64,000 bases of DNA from Microbacterium sp. AZCO (GTDB lineage Bacteria > Actinomycetota > Actinomycetes > Actinomycetales > Microbacteriaceae), in NCBI RefSeq assembly GCF_039614715.1, contig NZ_CP154857.1:3844001-3908000 (forward strand), written 5' to 3'. The notes below the pieces were generated by a model, which did not search any database, was not told the origin of the DNA, and worked only from the letters and a program-made list of their open reading frames with translations. The translations under genes were made by a program, and so were the position numbers. Positions 14,993 through 23,956 of the stretch are shown here, one piece after another (position 1 is the stretch's first letter; every line of letters starts with the position of its first letter).

Positions 14993-16525
14993 TCACACCT
15001 TGTCGTCGAAGACCTCGTTCTCCATCGCGTCGTAGCCTTCGGTCTGCGGATCGCCGTGCTCACCGCCCGACAGTGCGTACTCCTCCTCCGGCGACAGCAC
15101 GAGGCGGTGCCGGAAGTACAGCGCGAAGCCGATGAGGATGACGACGTAGACGACGCCGATCGCGAGAATGGCGGGTCGGGCGGGCTCGTTGATGAAGAAG
15201 CCGAAGAAGATCAGGATCGACACGGCGCCGGCGACGACGGCGCCCGGGATGCCCCACGGGCTGCGGTACGGGCGGTTCGCGTTCGGGTACTTCCGGCGCA
15301 GGATGACGTACGACACCATCTGCAGCGTGTAGGCGATCACGGCGCCCCAGATCGCGATGTTGAGCACGATCGCTCCAGCCACTCCGCCCGTGCCGCCGAG
15401 CGCGTCGACGAGGAGGAGGGCGATCCAGCCGATGACGGCTCCCACGACAAGGGCGACCCACGGCGTCTGGCGCTTGCCGGTGAGCGAGAGGAACCGCGGG
15501 TAGTAGCCCGCGCGGGAGAGCGAGTACATGTTGCGGCCGTACGCGAACATGATCCCCTGCAGCGAGGCGAGGAGTCCGATGAGGGCGAAGAGCGCGAGCA
15601 CGGCGGCGAGCTGGTCGCCGACGATCGCGCGGAAGCCGTCGAGGAGCGGCTCGCCGGCGGTGCCGGTGGCCTCCGCACCGAGCACGCCCGTGTTGAGGAA
15701 CAGCACGAGGAGCCCCGTGATGATGAGCGTCGTCCGGGCGATGAAGCCGGCGCGCGGGATGTCGCGCTCGGGGTTGTGCGACTCTTCGGCTGCGAGCGGC
15801 AGCTCCTCGATGCCGAGGAAGAACCACATGGCGTACGGGAGGGCGAAGAGGATGGGGATCACGCCGTGCGGCAGGAAGACGCTCTGGCCTTCGTCGGGGG
15901 CGATGTCCCACAGGGCGTCCCACGAGAACGCGCCGGAGAAGATCGCCATCGCGGAGAACACCAGGATGATCGCGATCGAGATGATCGACACGACGATCGC
16001 GAATTTGAAGGAGATCGACGCGCCGGCGGCGTTCAGGGCGATGAAGACGACGTAGAGGATGATCCACCACACCCACGTGGGCATCGAGAAGCCGAGCAGC
16101 TCGCTCGTGATGGCGTCGGCATACGAGGCGGAGAAGTAGACGATGACCGCCGTCGTCGCGACGTACTCGATCGTCTCGGCGGCGCCCGTGACGAGGCCGC
16201 CCCACGGCCCCATCGCCGACCGCGCGAAGGAGTACGCGCCGCCCGTGTGCGGCATCGCGGCCGCCATCTCGCCGATCGAGAAGATCATGCCGTAGTACAT
16301 GACCACGAGGATCGCGAAGGCGATGAGCATTCCGCCGAAGCCCGCGAAGTCGATGCCGAAGTTCCAGCCCGAGAAGTCGCCGGAGATGACGGCGGCGACC
16401 GCGAGACCCCACAGGCCCCACACACCGGCCGACCGCTTGAGGGTCCGCTTCTGGAAATACTCCTGGCCCGCGCGGTTATAGGTCGCTCCCGCGACCTTCC
16501 GCGGCTCGCCGCTCGACTGTGACAT
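14993..16525 (-). CDS. APC-superfamily amine permease, ethanolamine-permease type
   Basis: A 510-residue transporter with about 12 membrane helices. The first is preceded by the family sequence GLAVAAVISGDFSGWNFG, and the next helices contain FSIGEMAAAMPHTGGAYSFAR and GPWGGLVTGAAETIEYV. These match ethanolamine permeases (Eat) more closely than other amino-acid permeases, from memory. It diverges from the glutamine-synthetase-like ligase gene across a 152-bp gap. Together they suggest uptake of ethanolamine or a polyamine for gamma-glutamylation. The acidic C-terminal tail (about residues 475-510) is cytosolic. The start is ATG at 16525. Confidence 0.82.
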   Translation of the reverse strand: MSQSSGEPRKVAGATYNRAGQEYFQKRTLKRSAGVWGLWGLAVAAVISGDFSGWNFGIDFAGFGGMLIAFAILVVMYYGMIFSIGEMAAAMPHTGGAYSFARSAMGPWGGLVTGAAETIEYVATTAVIVYFSASYADAITSELLGFSMPTWVWWIILYVVFIALNAAGASISFKFAIVVSIISIAIILVFSAMAIFSGAFSWDALWDIAPDEGQSVFLPHGVIPILFALPYAMWFFLGIEELPLAAEESHNPERDIPRAGFIARTTLIITGLLVLFLNTGVLGAEATGTAGEPLLDGFRAIVGDQLAAVLALFALIGLLASLQGIMFAYGRNMYSLSRAGYYPRFLSLTGKRQTPWVALVVGAVIGWIALLLVDALGGTGGVAGAIVLNIAIWGAVIAYTLQMVSYVILRRKYPNANRPYRSPWGIPGAVVAGAVSILIFFGFFINEPARPAILAIGVVYVVILIGFALYFRHRLVLSPEEEYALSGGEHGDPQTEGYDAMENEVFDDKV

Positions 16526-16677
16526 GGGTCCTCCGTGGCGCTCGGGTGAGGGGCGGGGGATGCGCCTTGCGCACGATTGTGGCGTCTATTGGTTTGCTGT
16601 GTCTACCTTTGAACGCAAGTTGCTGGTTATGGTGGACGGGCGCGTCCCGACCGTGGGCGCTCAGGGGAGGGCGACGG

Positions 16678-18033
16678 ATGCCGGGAAACCTCAGCGTGTC
16701 CGAACTCGAGGCAGCCATCGCAGCGGGCGAGATCGACACCGTCGTCGTCGCCTTCGCCGACGCGCAGGGCCGGCTCGTCGGCAAGCGGGTGTCGGCGCGG
16801 CTCTTCCAGGAGGAGGTGCTGACCCACGGGGCCGAGGCGTGCAACTACCTGCTGTCGGTCGACGTCGACATGAACACGGTCGACGGCTACGCGATGGCGA
16901 GCTGGGAGTCGGGCTACGGCGACATGATGCTGCGACCCGACGCATCCACTCTCCGCCGCATCCCGTGGCTCCCCGGCTCGGCGCTCGTCATGGCCGACCT
17001 CACGTGGGAGCACGGCGACCCCGTCGTGCAGTCGCCCCGCGACATCCTGAATCATCAGCGCGCGCGTCTCGCCGACCGCGGCCTCGTGGCCTACTCCGGC
17101 ACGGAGCTCGAGTTCATCGTCTTCGACGACACGTATCGGGATGCCTGGGCGAAGGGCTACCGCGATCTCACTCCCTCGACGGACTACAACGTCGACTACG
17201 ATCTGCTCGCCTCGGGGCGGCTGGAGCCGCTGCTGCGCGACATCCGCGTCTCGATGGACGGCGCCGGCCTCTACACCGAGGGGGTCAAGGGGGAGTGCAA
17301 TCTCGGACAGCAGGAGATCGCGTTCCGCTACGCCGAGGTGCTCGAGACCGCCGATCAGCACTCCATCTACAAGAACGGTGCCAAGGCGATCGCCGACCGC
17401 CACGGCAAGGCCATCACGTTCATGGCCAAGTTCAACGAGCGCGAGGGCAACAGCTGCCACATCCACCTGTCAGTCCGGGATGCCGACGGCGAGGCCGTCA
17501 TGGCGGGTGAGGGGGAGCACGGCTTCAGCCCGCTCATGGAGCACTGGATCGCGGGGATCCTCAGGACCCTCCGGGAGTTCACGCTGCTCTACGCCCCCAC
17601 GATCAACTCGTACAAGCGCTACGCGAAGGGATCCTTCGCTCCGACGGGCGTCGCCTGGGGCATCGACAACCGCACGTGCGCGCTGCGCGTCGTCGGCCAT
17701 GGCTCGTCGCTGCGCGTCGAGAACCGCGTGCCCGGCGGCGACGTGAACCCGTACCTCGGCATCGCCGCGATCATCGCCGGCGGCCTGTACGGCGTCGAGC
17801 ACCAACTGCCGCTGCCCGAGGCCCTGCGCGGCAACGCGTACGCGTCCGACGTCGACCACCTCCCGACGACGCTGCGCGAGGCCGCCCAGCTGTTCGCCGA
17901 CTCGGCCATCGCCCGCGCCGCCTTCGGCGACGACGTGGTCGAGCATTATCTGAACCAGGCGCGCGTCGAGGTCGAGGCCTACGACGCCGCCGTCACCGAC
18001 TGGGAGCGCGTGCGTGGCTTCGAACGACTCTGA
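16678..18033 (+). CDS. glutamine synthetase-like gamma-glutamyl-amine ligase
   Basis: A 451-residue protein of the glutamine synthetase fold. It probably joins glutamate to an amine such as ethanolamine or putrescine using ATP (PuuA/GlnA3/GlnA4-type) rather than making glutamine. The ATP/metal segments GTELEFIVFD, EGVKGECNLGQQEI and GNSCHIHLSV are present, as is the late substrate segment KRYAKGSFAPTGVAWGIDNR. These fit the type III/GlnT-like branch. The start is ATG at 16678 with GGGGAGGG upstream. It overlaps the hydrolase gene by 20 nt, so the two are coupled. The exact amine cannot be read from sequence. Confidence 0.82.
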   Translation: MPGNLSVSELEAAIAAGEIDTVVVAFADAQGRLVGKRVSARLFQEEVLTHGAEACNYLLSVDVDMNTVDGYAMASWESGYGDMMLRPDASTLRRIPWLPGSALVMADLTWEHGDPVVQSPRDILNHQRARLADRGLVAYSGTELEFIVFDDTYRDAWAKGYRDLTPSTDYNVDYDLLASGRLEPLLRDIRVSMDGAGLYTEGVKGECNLGQQEIAFRYAEVLETADQHSIYKNGAKAIADRHGKAITFMAKFNEREGNSCHIHLSVRDADGEAVMAGEGEHGFSPLMEHWIAGILRTLREFTLLYAPTINSYKRYAKGSFAPTGVAWGIDNRTCALRVVGHGSSLRVENRVPGGDVNPYLGIAAIIAGGLYGVEHQLPLPEALRGNAYASDVDHLPTTLREAAQLFADSAIARAAFGDDVVEHYLNQARVEVEAYDAAVTDWERVRGFERL

Positions 18034-18787
18034 CGTCGGGGGGCGTGCGCCCGTCATCGGCCTGACGACCTACCTCGAGCAGGCGAAGCAGGGGGTGTGG
18101 GATGTGCGCGCCGCGTTCCTGCCCCAGCAGTACTTCGACTCGGTGACGGCAGCGGGCGGGATCGCGGTGCTGCTTCCGCCGCAGCCGGTGGGGGATGCCG
18201 CGGCCGCGGCCGTGCTCGACGGCCTCGACGGCCTGATCCTCACCGGCGGGATGGACGTGCAGCCCGAGCTGTACGGGGCGGAGCGGCATCCACTCACCGA
18301 CCCTGCCCGTCCCGACCGCGACGAATGGGAGCTCGCCCTCTTCCGCGCGGCGGAGGCGCGGCGGATGCCGGTCCTCGCAATCTGCCGCGGGCTGCAGCTC
18401 GTCAACGTCGCCCGGGGCGGGACGCTGCACCAGCACCTGCCCGAGGCTCTCGGCACCGAGCGGTACCGGATCGGCGGGGGCGTGTTCGCGACGAACACCG
18501 TCGAGGTCGTCGCCGAGTCGCGCCTTGCGGGTCTGCTCGGCGAGGGTGCCCTCGACGTGCACAGCTACCACCACCAGGGCATCGACCGGCTCGGTGACGG
18601 ACTGGTCGCGACGGCCGCGACGGATGACGGTCTCGTGCAGGCCTTCGAGTCCGAGGGCGACCAGTACCTCGTCGGCGTGCAGTGGCATCCCGAGGAGAAC
18701 CGCGAGGATCGCCGTCTGTTCGCGGGGCTCGTGGCCGAGGCATCCGTCTATGCCGCCGCCAAGCGCCACTCGGCGGTGTCTGCGTGA
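18014..18787 (+). CDS. gamma-glutamyl-gamma-aminobutyrate hydrolase-like class I amidotransferase (PuuD-like)
   Basis: A 257-residue peptidase C26 family enzyme that releases glutamate from gamma-glutamyl compounds. The nucleophile Cys124 lies in AICRGLQ, and the triad continues with His225 and Glu227 in QWHPE. A GLILTGGMDVQPELYG loop (about 73-88) is typical of PuuD. It overlaps the preceding ligase gene by 20 nt and starts with GTG at 18014. This fits a pathway in which the amine is glutamylated, oxidised and then released. Confidence 0.87.
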   Translation: MASNDSDVGGRAPVIGLTTYLEQAKQGVWDVRAAFLPQQYFDSVTAAGGIAVLLPPQPVGDAAAAAVLDGLDGLILTGGMDVQPELYGAERHPLTDPARPDRDEWELALFRAAEARRMPVLAICRGLQLVNVARGGTLHQHLPEALGTERYRIGGGVFATNTVEVVAESRLAGLLGEGALDVHSYHHQGIDRLGDGLVATAATDDGLVQAFESEGDQYLVGVQWHPEENREDRRLFAGLVAEASVYAAAKRHSAVSA

Positions 18788-18793
18788 CCGCGG

Positions 18794-18854
18794 TCGGCTC
18801 GCGGCCCGCCTCGGGGGCCGCCTCGGCGCTCGGCTCGCGGCCCGCCTCGGGGGC
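18794..18854. repeat. 25-nt direct repeat upstream of aldehyde dehydrogenase
   Basis: The 25-nt unit starting TCGGCTCGCGGCCCGCC occurs at 18794-18818 and again, identically, at 18830-18854. A related partial copy, GGCCGCCTCGGCG, lies between them. It sits just before the inverted repeat at 18856-18926. Confidence 0.75.
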
Positions 18855-18855
18855 A

Positions 18856-18926
18856 TGTCCCACTTTCGGTCCCTCCCGACCGGCTGTGCGGCGGATTTCG
18901 GGACATGAGGGACGGAAAGTGGGACA
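18856..18926. repeat. 20-nt inverted repeat ending 3 nt before a start codon
   Basis: TGTCCCACTTTCGGTCCCTC (18856-18875) pairs with GAGGGACGGAAAGTGGGACA (18907-18926) with one mismatch. An inner TCCCGA/TCGGGA stem is also possible. The right arm includes the only purine-rich ribosome binding candidate for the aldehyde dehydrogenase ATG at 18930, so folding would mask it. It may be an interspersed palindromic element or a translational switch. Confidence 0.75.
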
Positions 18927-18929
18927 CGT

Positions 18930-20294
18930 ATGACCTCGACCTTCACGCTCACCGATCCGGCGACGGGGCAGGGGTTCCGCGACGTCCCCCGCGCGAGTGT
19001 CGAAGCGGTGGATGCCGCGATCGCGGCGGCGGTCATCGCGCAACGCTCCTGGGCCGCACTCGCACCCCTGGCCCGCGCTGACGCGCTGCGGTCGTTCGCG
19101 CGGGTCGTCGAGGCCCATGTCGAGGAGCTCGCGCAGCTCGAGGTGCGCAATTCGGGGCATCCGATCTCCTCCGCACGATGGGAGGCGTCGCATGTGGCGC
19201 AGGTGCTCAACTTCTACGCGGGTGCACCGGAGCGGCTGAGCGGACAGCAGATCCCCGTCGCGGGCGGCCTCGACGTCACGTTCCACGAGCCCTACGGGGT
19301 CGTCGGGATCATCGTGCCGTGGAACTTCCCGATGACGATCGCGTCGTGGGGGTTCGCCCCGGCGCTCGCCGCGGGCAACGCCGTGGTGCTCAAACCGGCT
19401 GAACTGACGCCGCTCACGGCGGTGCGCCTCGGCGAGCTCGCCCTCGAGGCAGGACTGCCCGACGGGCTGTTCCAGGTCGTGACGGGGGCGGGCTCGGTGG
19501 TCGGGCAGCGCTTCGTGGAGCACCCGGATGTGCGGAAGGTCGTGTTCACGGGCTCGACCGACGTCGGGGTGGAGGTCGCGGCCGGGTGCGCACGCGGGCT
19601 CAAGCCGGTGACACTCGAACTCGGCGGCAAGAGCGCCAACATCGTGTTCGCCGACGCCGACCTCGAGAAGGCCGCGGCGTCGGCGCCCGGCGCCGTCTTC
19701 GACAACGCCGGCCAGGACTGCTGCGCGCGCAGCCGCATCCTCGTGCAGCGATCGGTGTACGACCGGTTCCTCGAGCTGCTCGAACCCGCCGTCGCCGCGT
19801 GGCGCGTGGGGGATCCGTCGCTCGAGACGACCGAGATGGGTCCTCTCATCTCGGCGTCGCATCGCTCGACCGTGGCGGAGTTCCTCGACGGCGCCGACAT
19901 CGCCTTCCGCGGCTCGGTGCCGGCCGGCGACGGCTTCTGGTTCGCGCCGACCGTCGTGCTGGCTTCGCCGGAGGACCGGATCGCCCGCGAGGAGGTCTTC
20001 GGACCCGTCGTCGCCGTGCTGCCGTTCGACGACGAGGCCGACGCGATCCGGCTCGCGAACGACACGATCTACGGGCTCGCCGGATCGCTCTGGACCGAGA
20101 ACCTCGGCCGCGCGGTGCGCGTCGCACGCGGCGTCAAGAGCGGCGTGCTCTCGGTCAACTCGCACTCGTCCGTGCGCTACTGGACGCCGTTCGGCGGCAT
20201 GAAGGCCTCGGGTCTCGGCCGCGAGCTCGGCCCCGACGCCGCCGAGCACTTCACCGAGACCAAGAACGTCTTCTTCGCGACGGATGCCTCGTGA
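18930..20294 (+). CDS. NAD(P)-dependent aldehyde dehydrogenase (PuuC-like)
   Basis: A 454-residue aldehyde dehydrogenase. Its catalytic Cys264 lies in GQDCCA, the general-base Glu in LELGGKS, and the cofactor-binding segment is PWNFPMTIASWGFAPALAAGN. It is somewhat shorter than the usual ~490, with a trimmed N-terminus. In context it likely oxidises the aldehyde formed from a (gamma-glutamyl) amine. The ATG at 18930 is only 3 nt after the inverted repeat. The SDR gene follows after 46 nt. Confidence 0.87.
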   Translation: MTSTFTLTDPATGQGFRDVPRASVEAVDAAIAAAVIAQRSWAALAPLARADALRSFARVVEAHVEELAQLEVRNSGHPISSARWEASHVAQVLNFYAGAPERLSGQQIPVAGGLDVTFHEPYGVVGIIVPWNFPMTIASWGFAPALAAGNAVVLKPAELTPLTAVRLGELALEAGLPDGLFQVVTGAGSVVGQRFVEHPDVRKVVFTGSTDVGVEVAAGCARGLKPVTLELGGKSANIVFADADLEKAAASAPGAVFDNAGQDCCARSRILVQRSVYDRFLELLEPAVAAWRVGDPSLETTEMGPLISASHRSTVAEFLDGADIAFRGSVPAGDGFWFAPTVVLASPEDRIAREEVFGPVVAVLPFDDEADAIRLANDTIYGLAGSLWTENLGRAVRVARGVKSGVLSVNSHSSVRYWTPFGGMKASGLGRELGPDAAEHFTETKNVFFATDAS

Positions 20295-20340
20295 CCGGCA
20301 TCCTCTTCCCTCACCGTCCCTCGAACCACCGGGAGCATCA

Positions 20341-21120
20341 ATGACCGTCGACCTCACGCAGCGCCTCAAAGACCGGGTCGCGATCATCACCGGCGGAGCG
20401 TCGGGCATCGGGCTCGCCACCGCGCGGCGCTTCGCGGCGGAGGGTGCGGCGGTCGTCATCGCCGACCTCGACCCCGGCGCGGGTGAGAAGGCGGCGGCCG
20501 AGGTGAACGGCGTCTTCCGTCACGTCGACGTCGCGGACGAGGCATCCGTCAACGCGCTCTTCGACGGGGTGTTCGACCAGTTCGGACGCCTCGACATCGC
20601 GTTCAACAACGCCGGGATCTCGCCCGCGGACGACGACTCGATCGAGACGACGGAGCTGCCCGCGTGGGATCGCGTGCAGGACGTCAACCTCAAGAGCGTG
20701 TACCTCTGCTCGCGCGCCGCCCTGCGGCACATGGTCCCGCAGGGGCACGGGTCGATCATCAACACTGCGTCGTTCGTCGCGCTGCTCGGATCGGCGACGT
20801 CGCAGATCTCGTACACGGCGTCGAAGGGCGGCGTACTCGCCCTGACGCGGGAGCTCGGGGTGCAGTTCGCGCGGCAGGGCATCCGGGTGAACGCCCTGTG
20901 CCCGGGGCCCGTCAACACGCCCCTCCTGCAGGAGCTCTTCGCGAAGGACCCCGAGGCCGCGCAGCGGCGGCTCGTGCACGTGCCGATGGGCCGCTTCGCC
21001 GAGCCCGAGGAGCTGGCGGCGTCGGTCGCGTTCCTCGCGTCGGACGACGCGTCGTTCATCACCGCGACCGCGTTCGTCGTGGACGGCGGCATCACCAACG
21101 CGTACGTGACGCCGCTCTGA
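20341..21120 (+). CDS. short-chain dehydrogenase/reductase
   Basis: A 259-residue classical SDR. The NAD(P) motif TGGASGIG is at about residues 18-25, NNAG at about 86-89, the catalytic Ser in NTASF, Tyr158 and Lys162 in YTASK, and the PG motif in CPGPVNTPLL. Asp in VVIADLD after strand 2 suggests NAD preference. It could oxidise the alcohol partner of the aldehyde dehydrogenase substrate, or be a 3-oxoacyl-ACP reductase-like enzyme; the substrate is unknown. The start is ATG at 20341 with GGGAG 6 nt upstream. Confidence 0.85.
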   Translation: MTVDLTQRLKDRVAIITGGASGIGLATARRFAAEGAAVVIADLDPGAGEKAAAEVNGVFRHVDVADEASVNALFDGVFDQFGRLDIAFNNAGISPADDDSIETTELPAWDRVQDVNLKSVYLCSRAALRHMVPQGHGSIINTASFVALLGSATSQISYTASKGGVLALTRELGVQFARQGIRVNALCPGPVNTPLLQELFAKDPEAAQRRLVHVPMGRFAEPEELAASVAFLASDDASFITATAFVVDGGITNAYVTPL

Positions 21121-21237
21121 GGTCGCGGATGTGTGCCGTAGAACTGCTCACTGTGACGGAAGGCGACTCGATCACGGCGTGTCGCGCCTCTTCCGTCCCA
21201 GCCGGCCGTCGTGCGGCACGCCCCCGAAGGGTGCTCG

Positions 21238-21954
21238 ATGAGTGAGGCGCCCCTGCGCGAGGTGCGGCGGGCCGTCTACCGGCCCGTCCGCGAGGGCAAC
21301 GCGCTCGAAGACACCGTCGCGCGGCTCGTTCAGACGATCCGCCTCGGCGTCGTCGCGCCGGGGGAGTCGCTTCCTCCCGAGCGCGAGCTCGCGGCGCTCT
21401 ACGCCGTGAGCCGCGACACCGTGCGCGAGGCCATCCGCGAGCTCGCCGACACGGGGTTCCTCGTGCGCCGGCGCGGGCGGTACGGCGGAACCTTCGTCGC
21501 GGACCCCCTTCCCCGCCCGGCCGAGCCGATGGCGGTCCCTGCCGAGGAGCTCGAGGACGTGCTCGGCCTCCGCCGGGTGCTCGAGGCCGGCGCCGCACGG
21601 GCCGCGGCCGAACAGACCCTCGCCCCCGAGGTGCGGGCCGAGCTGTGGGAGCGACACGAGGAGGCGTGCGCGGCCGGCGAGGCCGACTATCGCCGGCTCG
21701 ACACGCTGCTGCACCTCACGATCGCCGAGGTCGCCGGCATCCCGTCGCTCGTCGCGCTGATGGCCGAGAATCGCGCGCACGTCAACGCCTGGCTCGACAC
21801 CTTCCCCCTGCTCCCGCGCAACATCGAGCACTCGAACGAGCAGCACGAGCGCATCGTCTCTGCGATCCTCGCCGGTCGGCCCGATGCGGCGGAGGCCGCG
21901 ATCCGCGAGCATCTGGCCGGCTCGGAGGCGCTGCTGCGCGGATTCCTGGCCTGA
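21238..21954 (+). CDS. FadR-subfamily GntR transcriptional regulator
   Basis: The 238-residue protein has an N-terminal winged helix (about residues 15-80, with LPPERELAALYAVSRDTVREAIRELADTG) and a C-terminal FCD helical domain. In the FCD domain, the Asp and His of LDTLLHLTIAE and later HERIVSAI/REHL are typical metal and ligand positions. It lies at the end of the amine cluster and is the natural candidate to regulate it (inference). The start is ATG at 21238 with GAAGGG 7 nt upstream; a GTG 27 nt earlier is less well placed. Confidence 0.83.
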   Translation: MSEAPLREVRRAVYRPVREGNALEDTVARLVQTIRLGVVAPGESLPPERELAALYAVSRDTVREAIRELADTGFLVRRRGRYGGTFVADPLPRPAEPMAVPAEELEDVLGLRRVLEAGAARAAAEQTLAPEVRAELWERHEEACAAGEADYRRLDTLLHLTIAEVAGIPSLVALMAENRAHVNAWLDTFPLLPRNIEHSNEQHERIVSAILAGRPDAAEAAIREHLAGSEALLRGFLA

Positions 21955-21990
21955 CCGGGCCGGTGCGGCTACCACCTGCACCCGGTCCCC

Positions 21991-22003
21991 GAGCTTGTCG
22001 AAG
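21991..22003. repeat. interspersed word GAGCTTGTCGAAG
   Basis: This is one of two copies in the window of the 13-nt word GAGCYTGTCGAAG. The other is at 37671-37683. From memory, this sequence and its complement CTTCGACARGCTC are widely scattered between genes in Micrococcales and other genomes; the function is unknown. Confidence 0.5.
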
Positions 22004-22072
22004 GGTCGACGTCGGTACGCGGGAGGAGCGTCGGCGCCCGGTCGCCGCGGTGGCGGCGTCTACCCTGGAGGG

Positions 22073-22471
22073 ATGGCCAAGAAGCGCGGCAAGGAGCCGC
22101 TCGAGTTCCGCAACACGGCGCTGAGCGACGCCCTGCAGACGCAGGACATGGCCGCCGTCGCGTTCGCCCTGCGCCACGGACCCACCGTCGTGCCGCTCAT
22201 GGCCCCGGGCGATCGGGACAACCCGCTCGACGTCGGCGAGGTGTGGACCTACCGCGACCCCAACACGGGTGATCTCGCGCTGCTGCTGTTCAGCGACGCG
22301 AAGCACAAGCCCGCCGCGCTGCCACCCGCGGTCGCGCTGCAGTCGCCCGGCGCCCTCCGCGCCTTCCTCAGCGCGCACGGCACGGCGATCACGACCGTGT
22401 TCTTCGACATCGCCGGGCCGCACCCCATGCAGGCGACGCCCGACGAGGTCATCAGGGCGCTCGACGCCTGA
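22073..22471 (+). CDS. SseB-like small protein
   Basis: A 132-residue soluble protein with no catalytic motif visible. The pattern TVVPLM, then LALLLFSDAKH, then AHGTAITTVFFDIAGPHPMQATPDEVIRAL resembles the SseB N-terminal domain. That domain is widespread in Actinobacteria and has no known function. The start is ATG at 22073 directly after TGGAGGG. It converges with radA with only 23 nt between the stops. Confidence 0.6.
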   Translation: MAKKRGKEPLEFRNTALSDALQTQDMAAVAFALRHGPTVVPLMAPGDRDNPLDVGEVWTYRDPNTGDLALLLFSDAKHKPAALPPAVALQSPGALRAFLSAHGTAITTVFFDIAGPHPMQATPDEVIRALDA

Positions 22472-22494
22472 CGCCCGCGCGCCCCGAACCCCGC

Positions 22495-23859
22495 TCAGAA
22501 GTCGGGCACTCCCTCCGCCGCGCTCGGCCGCCCTCTCGTGGTGAGATCGCGCAGCGCGCTCGCGAGCGACTGGGACGAGGCATCCACCACCGTCTTATAG
22601 CCGAGTCGAGCGGCCTCGGACCGCCGCTGCGCGCCTTGAGCCACCGGGCGGATCTCACCTGCGAGGCTCAGCTCGCCGATGGCCGTCGTACCCTTGGGGA
22701 GCGCCCGGTCGCGCACGGCACCCGCGACGGCGACGGCGATCGCAAGATCGGCCGCCGGCTCGACGAGGCGCACACCGCCGACCGTGGAGACGTAGACGTC
22801 CTGGTCGGACACCGGAATGCCGGCCCGGCGCTCGAGCACCGCGAGCACCATGGCGACGCGCGCCGCGTCGACTCCGCTGACGATGCGGCGCGGGTTGGGC
22901 CCGCCGTTCTTGATCGTGAGCGCCTGCACCTCGACGGGCAGGGCGCGACGGCCCTCGAGTGCGATCGTGACGCAGGTGCCGGCGACCGGCGCTCCGTGCC
23001 CGAGGAACAGTGCGCTCGGGTCGGCGACCTCAGCGATGCCGTCGCCGGTCATGTCGAAGCATCCCACCTCGTCGGTCGGCCCGAAGCGGTTCTTGAGCGC
23101 TCGTACGAACCGCAGCGAGGTCTGCCGATCGCCCTCGAAATGGCAGACGACGTCGACGAGGTGCTCGAGGATGCGAGGCCCTGCGATCGACCCGTCCTTC
23201 GTGACGTGACCGACGATCACGACGGGCAGGTCGCGCTCCTTCGCGATGCGGATGAGGGTCGATGCCACCTCCCGCACCTGCGACGGATGCCCCGCCATGC
23301 CCTCGGACATCGCCGACGAGACCGTCTGCACGGAGTCGACGATCAGGAGGTCGGGCCGCACCTCGTCGACATGGCCGAGGATCGTCGCGAGGTCGACCTC
23401 GCTCGCGAGATACAGCTCGTCGTGAAGAGCGCCCGTGCGCTCGGCGCGGAGGCGCACCTGGGCGGTGGACTCTTCGGCGGAGGCGTACAGCACGCGGCGG
23501 CCCGCCCGGGCGGACTGCGCCGCGACCTCGAGGAGCAGCGTGGACTTGCCGACGCCCGGCTCGCCCGACAGCAGGATCGCGGCGCCCGGCACGAGGCCGC
23601 CGCCCAGGACGCGGTCGAATTCGCCGACGCCCGTCGTGCGCCGCGGCGCCTCGCTCGTCGTCAGGTGAGTGATGGGCTTGGCCGCCCGGTCGGCCGAGGG
23701 TGCGATGGGCGAGATCGACCGGAGGATGCCCGTCTGCTCGGCCGCCTCGACGACCGTGCCCCACTGCTGGCACTCGCCGCAGCGGCCGACCCATTTGACC
23801 GTCGTCCACCCGCACTCGGTGCACCGGTACGGTGCGGTCACAGGTCGTCGGGTCGCCAT
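22495..23859 (-). CDS. radA: DNA repair protein RadA
   Basis: A 454-residue RecA-related ATPase that promotes branch migration of recombination intermediates. It has an N-terminal zinc finger (Cys13, Cys16, Cys27, Cys30), the Walker A GEPGVGKST at 99-107, and the RadA-specific KNRFG at 256-260. The C-terminal Lon-protease-like domain starts at about residue 285 (PVAGTCVTIALEGRR). Length and motifs are normal. The start is ATG at 23859. Confidence 0.96.
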   Translation of the reverse strand: MATRRPVTAPYRCTECGWTTVKWVGRCGECQQWGTVVEAAEQTGILRSISPIAPSADRAAKPITHLTTSEAPRRTTGVGEFDRVLGGGLVPGAAILLSGEPGVGKSTLLLEVAAQSARAGRRVLYASAEESTAQVRLRAERTGALHDELYLASEVDLATILGHVDEVRPDLLIVDSVQTVSSAMSEGMAGHPSQVREVASTLIRIAKERDLPVVIVGHVTKDGSIAGPRILEHLVDVVCHFEGDRQTSLRFVRALKNRFGPTDEVGCFDMTGDGIAEVADPSALFLGHGAPVAGTCVTIALEGRRALPVEVQALTIKNGGPNPRRIVSGVDAARVAMVLAVLERRAGIPVSDQDVYVSTVGGVRLVEPAADLAIAVAVAGAVRDRALPKGTTAIGELSLAGEIRPVAQGAQRRSEAARLGYKTVVDASSQSLASALRDLTTRGRPSAAEGVPDF

Positions 23860-23956
23860 GCGATCAGGCTAACCGGGTGCTCCGACATCGCTCGGCGCTG
23901 ATGTCGGAGCGCCGTCGTACGGTCTCGGCATGAGCCGATGCAGCCCCCGCGCCAGG

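Noticed and set aside
16526..16677. Regulatory operator in the divergent permease/ligase gap
   Set aside because: The region is AT-richer and must hold promoters, but I found no palindrome or repeat strong enough to call, and no copy of the IolR-type element.
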